Below are positions 5,458 through 7,643 of a DNA stretch of 7,643 nt, piece after piece. Origin of the DNA: DASPOJ01 sp050014395. Its GTDB lineage: Bacteria > Acidobacteriota > Terriglobia > Acidiferrales > UBA7541. Numbering within the stretch: the stretch's first letter is position 1; each line of letters starts with the position of its first letter. The stretch is taken from positions 1-7,643 of the forward strand of contig JBEKDK010000139.1 of NCBI GenBank assembly GCA_050014395.1, given 5' to 3'. The notes under the pieces were generated by a model, which did not search any database, was not told the DNA's origin, and was given only the letters and a program-made list of their open reading frames with translations. The translations under genes and the position numbers were made by a program.

Positions 5458-6486
5458 TTGAAAGCGCTGGTGAAAAGCCGCGCCGAAGTGGGGCTGTGGC
5501 TGGAAGACGTGCCGATGCCGCGCCCGGGCATCAACGACGTGCTGATCCGCGTGTTGATGACGGGAATTTGCGGCACGGACCTGCACATCTACGAATGGAA
5601 CGATTGGGCCAAAGCCACGATTCGCGTGCCTCTCGTGATTGGCCACGAATTCGTCGGTGAAATTGTGGAGGCCGGCTCCAACGTTCGCGACTTTCGCGTC
5701 GGCGAAATTGTCAGCGGCGAAGGCCATGTGGTGTGCGGGCTGTGCCGCAATTGCCTGGCCGGGCGGAGACATCTGTGCGCGCACGCGCAGGGGGTGGGGG
5801 TGCAGCGCGCGGGGGCGTTCGCGGAATATATCGTGCTGCCGATGAGCAATGTGTGGCGGCACAGCCCGAAGATTCCCCTCGAGATCGCGGCGATATTCGA
5901 TCCGCTCGGCAACGCGGTACACACCGCGCTCTCGTTTCCGGTGCTGGGCGAAGACGTGCTGGTCACCGGCGCGGGGCCGATCGGAATTATGGCCGCGGCG
6001 GTGGCGCGGCACGCGGGCGCGCGGTACGTGGTCGTCACCGACGTGAATCCCGCGCGGCTGGAGCTGGCGCGCAAGTTCGGCGTCACCGCGGCGATCTCCA
6101 CACGCGATGAGCCGCTGCCGGACGTACAGAAGCGGCTAGGGATGGTCGAAGGCTTCGACGTGGGTCTCGAGATGTCCGGCAGCGGCGCGGCGTTCCGCGA
6201 AATGCTTGCCAACATGGCGCATGGCGGAAAGATCGCGATGCTGGGCATTCCCTCCGGCGAAATGGCCATCGACTGGACGCGCGTGATCTTCAACATGATC
6301 ACGATCAAAGGCATCTACGGCCGCGAGATGTACGAGACTTGGTACAAGATGACGGTGATGCTCGAATCGGGTTTGAATATCACTCCTGTGATCACGCACC
6401 GCTTTCCGTGGAACGATTATGAAAAAGGTTTCGCGGCGATGCGCTCCGGGCAATCGGGGAAAGTGGTCTTAGACTGGCGAGTCTAA
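5458..6486 (+). CDS. tdh: L-threonine 3-dehydrogenase
   Basis: This zinc-dependent medium-chain dehydrogenase oxidises L-threonine with NAD+ to 2-amino-3-ketobutyrate in the cytoplasm. At 342 residues it is almost the length of E. coli Tdh (341) and aligns with my recollection of it throughout. Catalytic-site residues are C38 (GICGTD), H63 and E64 (GHEFVGE), with H90 (GEGH). The structural zinc site is C93, C96, C99 and C107. The Rossmann motif is GAGPIG (171-176), with D195 for NAD. FDPLGNAVHTALSF, GLEMSG, GKIAMLGIPSG, KGIYGREMYETWYKM and RSGQSGKVVLDW are Tdh hallmarks. The start is TTG: a TGA stop lies in frame at 5452-5454, two codons before it, and the product begins MKAL as expected. A GGCGGTG stretch just upstream may serve as a weak ribosome-binding site. 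The usual partner gene kbl is not adjacent in this window. An unrelated glycosidase follows. Confidence 0.97.
   Translation: MKALVKSRAEVGLWLEDVPMPRPGINDVLIRVLMTGICGTDLHIYEWNDWAKATIRVPLVIGHEFVGEIVEAGSNVRDFRVGEIVSGEGHVVCGLCRNCLAGRRHLCAHAQGVGVQRAGAFAEYIVLPMSNVWRHSPKIPLEIAAIFDPLGNAVHTALSFPVLGEDVLVTGAGPIGIMAAAVARHAGARYVVVTDVNPARLELARKFGVTAAISTRDEPLPDVQKRLGMVEGFDVGLEMSGSGAAFREMLANMAHGGKIAMLGIPSGEMAIDWTRVIFNMITIKGIYGREMYETWYKMTVMLESGLNITPVITHRFPWNDYEKGFAAMRSGQSGKVVLDWRV
6469..6486 (+). terminator. Hairpin overlapping the tdh stop codon
   Basis: TTAGACT (6469-6475) and AGTCTAA (6480-6486) form a perfect 7-bp stem with a GGCG loop. The stop codon TAA is the end of the second arm. CTAC then TTTT (6491-6494) follows, a short T-run four bases away. 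The AT-rich stem makes it a weak intrinsic terminator, but it fits a separate promoter for the next gene. Confidence 0.42.
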
Positions 6487-6513
6487 CTACTTTTCGTTCC
6501 CAAACTACTGGAG

Positions 6514-6519
6514 TATAAG
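6514..6519 (+). promoter_or_regulatory. Candidate -10 element for the GH51 gene
   Basis: TATAAG matches five of six -10 consensus bases and lies about 60 bases before the ATG. The region 17 bases upstream (TTTTCG, 6491-6496) is a poor -35. The leader between this point and the gene contains two overlapping hairpins. Confidence 0.35.
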
Positions 6520-6579
6520 ACCAATGTGCCGCGCACTGAGTTGTGCGCGCTCGCACGTTCATGCCCCAGGAGGGCCAAG

Positions 6580-7643
6580 ATGATCGGACGCAGGGAATTT
6601 CTTCGCGGGTCTGCGGTGGCGCTGGGAGCAGGGCTGCTCGGCGAGCGCATCGGATTCAAGACGTTGGCGGCGGCCAGCGGCGCGGATTCCAAGATCGATG
6701 TGCTGCTCGGCGAATCGCTGGGCACGATCGCGCCCGAAATCTATGGCCACTTCATCGAGCATCTTGGCGGCGTGATCTACGACGGCGTGTGGGTGGGCGA
6801 GGATTCGCGCGTGCCGAACGTGCACGGAATCCGCAAGGCGCTGATCGACGATTTGGTGGCGATTGCAGCGCCGGTGATTCGCTGGCCCGGCGGCTGCTTC
6901 GCGGATAGCTACGATTGGAAAGACGGCATTGGCCCAACCGCCGCGCGCCCGAAGCGCACAAATTTCTGGGCCAACGATCCGCAGTTGCGCGACAAAGGCA
7001 ACGTGGTGCAAGCCTACGATCCGAACACATTCGGCACCGACGAATTTATCGAGATGTGCCGCGCCGCCGGCGCCGAGCCGTATCTCGCCGCGAATATCCG
7101 CAGCTTGCCCGCGCTCGATTTCGATCATTGGATGGAATACTGCAATTCGCCGAAGGGCAGCACCACGCTGGCCGCCGCGCGCGCCGCCGCCGGATTCCCC
7201 GATCCTTTCAACGTGCGCTTCTGGGGCGTAGGCAATGAGACGTGGGGCTGCGGCGGAAATTTCACTCCCGACGAATACGCCGCGGAATTTCTGCGCTTCA
7301 CTTCGTGGATTCCGCGCTACGGGGTGCCGGTGGCGCTGGTGGCCTCCGGTCCGAACAACGACGAAATGGATTGGACGCGCGGATTCCTCGAGCACCTTCT
7401 TAAAAAAGGCCGCGATCAGATCGCCAACGTTTGGGGCCTTTCGATGCATCACTATGCGGCTCCGGGGAACGAAACCAGCAAACGCCCGTGGCCCGGGGAT
7501 AACGATGCGCTGCAATTCGACGAAGCCGATTGGTTCACGCTGCTGAAGGAAGGCGCGCGCACCGAGGATTTCATTCTGGACCATTGGAAGACGATGGGCG
7601 AATTCGACGCCGATCATCACATTCGCCTGGTGGTGGACGAATG
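6580..7643 (+). CDS. Alpha-L-arabinofuranosidase, GH51 family, Tat-exported (3' partial)
   Basis: The frame starts at ATG 6580, with AGGAGGG (6568-6574) five bases upstream, and runs off the window after 354 complete codons. Residues 1-32 form a twin-arginine signal: GRREFLRG, then a hydrophobic SAVALGAGLLG, with an AAA site near 30-32. The mature part shows GH51 (beta/alpha)8 barrel features: EIYGHFIEHLGG (53-64), IRWPGGCFADSYDWKDGIGP (100-119), the acid/base glutamate E220 in WGVGNETWGCGGN, and MHHY (289-292). The last full codon, E354 in LVVDE, matches the nucleophile of the DEW motif; the next two bases TG fit tryptophan. The enzyme would remove terminal arabinofuranosyl groups from arabinoxylan or arabinan side chains. 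Many studied GH51 enzymes are cytoplasmic, so the Tat signal suggests action in the periplasm or outside. The missing C-terminal beta-sandwich should lie beyond the window. Confidence 0.93.
   Translation, partial: MIGRREFLRGSAVALGAGLLGERIGFKTLAAASGADSKIDVLLGESLGTIAPEIYGHFIEHLGGVIYDGVWVGEDSRVPNVHGIRKALIDDLVAIAAPVIRWPGGCFADSYDWKDGIGPTAARPKRTNFWANDPQLRDKGNVVQAYDPNTFGTDEFIEMCRAAGAEPYLAANIRSLPALDFDHWMEYCNSPKGSTTLAAARAAAGFPDPFNVRFWGVGNETWGCGGNFTPDEYAAEFLRFTSWIPRYGVPVALVASGPNNDEMDWTRGFLEHLLKKGRDQIANVWGLSMHHYAAPGNETSKRPWPGDNDALQFDEADWFTLLKEGARTEDFILDHWKTMGEFDADHHIRLVVDE

Noticed and set aside
6559..7620. 353-codon minus-strand frame across the GH51 gene
   Set aside because: It is a shadow frame. The plus strand encodes GH51 motifs including both catalytic glutamates.
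1..7643. CRISPR array, insertion sequence, toxin-antitoxin or defence system
   Set aside because: No regularly spaced repeats, terminal inverted repeats with a transposase, or recognisable defence proteins were found.

Overview
The window is GC-rich (roughly 60% or more by eye) chromosomal DNA. It most resembles an Acidobacteriota genome or metagenome bin. The evidence is a DUF6677-like membrane protein beside an M24 peptidase, a membrane protein of the 'GDRQFW.TRPY' type, secreted proteins of lineage-restricted appearance, and a Tat-exported GH51 glycosidase. The assignment is from recalled family resemblance, not a search.

Layout, left to right. Positions 3-1493 (+) hold the C-terminal part of a polytopic membrane protein whose start lies outside the window. 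A co-directional run follows: a DUF167/YggU protein (1490-1783, overlapping the previous stop by 4 bases), an M24 metallopeptidase of the Xaa-Pro aminopeptidase/prolidase type (1822-2997), a DUF6677-like three-helix membrane protein (3040-3474) and a 57-residue two-helix membrane protein (3481-3654). Short gaps suggest one operon. A tRNA-Thr(CGT) gene with encoded CCA (3768-3843) has its own plausible promoter. Two minus-strand genes follow, both for secreted proteins of unknown function: 3910-4659, with a long Pro/Ala-rich tail, and 4816-5337. The gap between them holds the most striking non-coding signal: a good promoter whose -10 and -35 edges are covered by a perfect 11-bp inverted repeat, with a further copy of the motif at the start codon. 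Divergent from these, L-threonine 3-dehydrogenase (tdh, 5458-6486, TTG start) runs on the plus strand. It ends in a hairpin that overlaps its stop codon, followed by a GH51 alpha-L-arabinofuranosidase (6580 to the window end) with a Tat signal. The window cuts this gene just after the expected catalytic nucleophile.

The genes do not form one pathway. The window mixes housekeeping functions (YggU, M24 peptidase, tRNA, threonine catabolism) with cell-envelope or secreted proteins and a plant-polysaccharide enzyme. I see no CRISPR array, transposase, phage gene, toxin-antitoxin pair or other clear defence or mobile system. No gene-free stretch exceeds 300 bases. The points worth following up are regulatory motifs, the uncharacterised small or secreted proteins, and start-site details.
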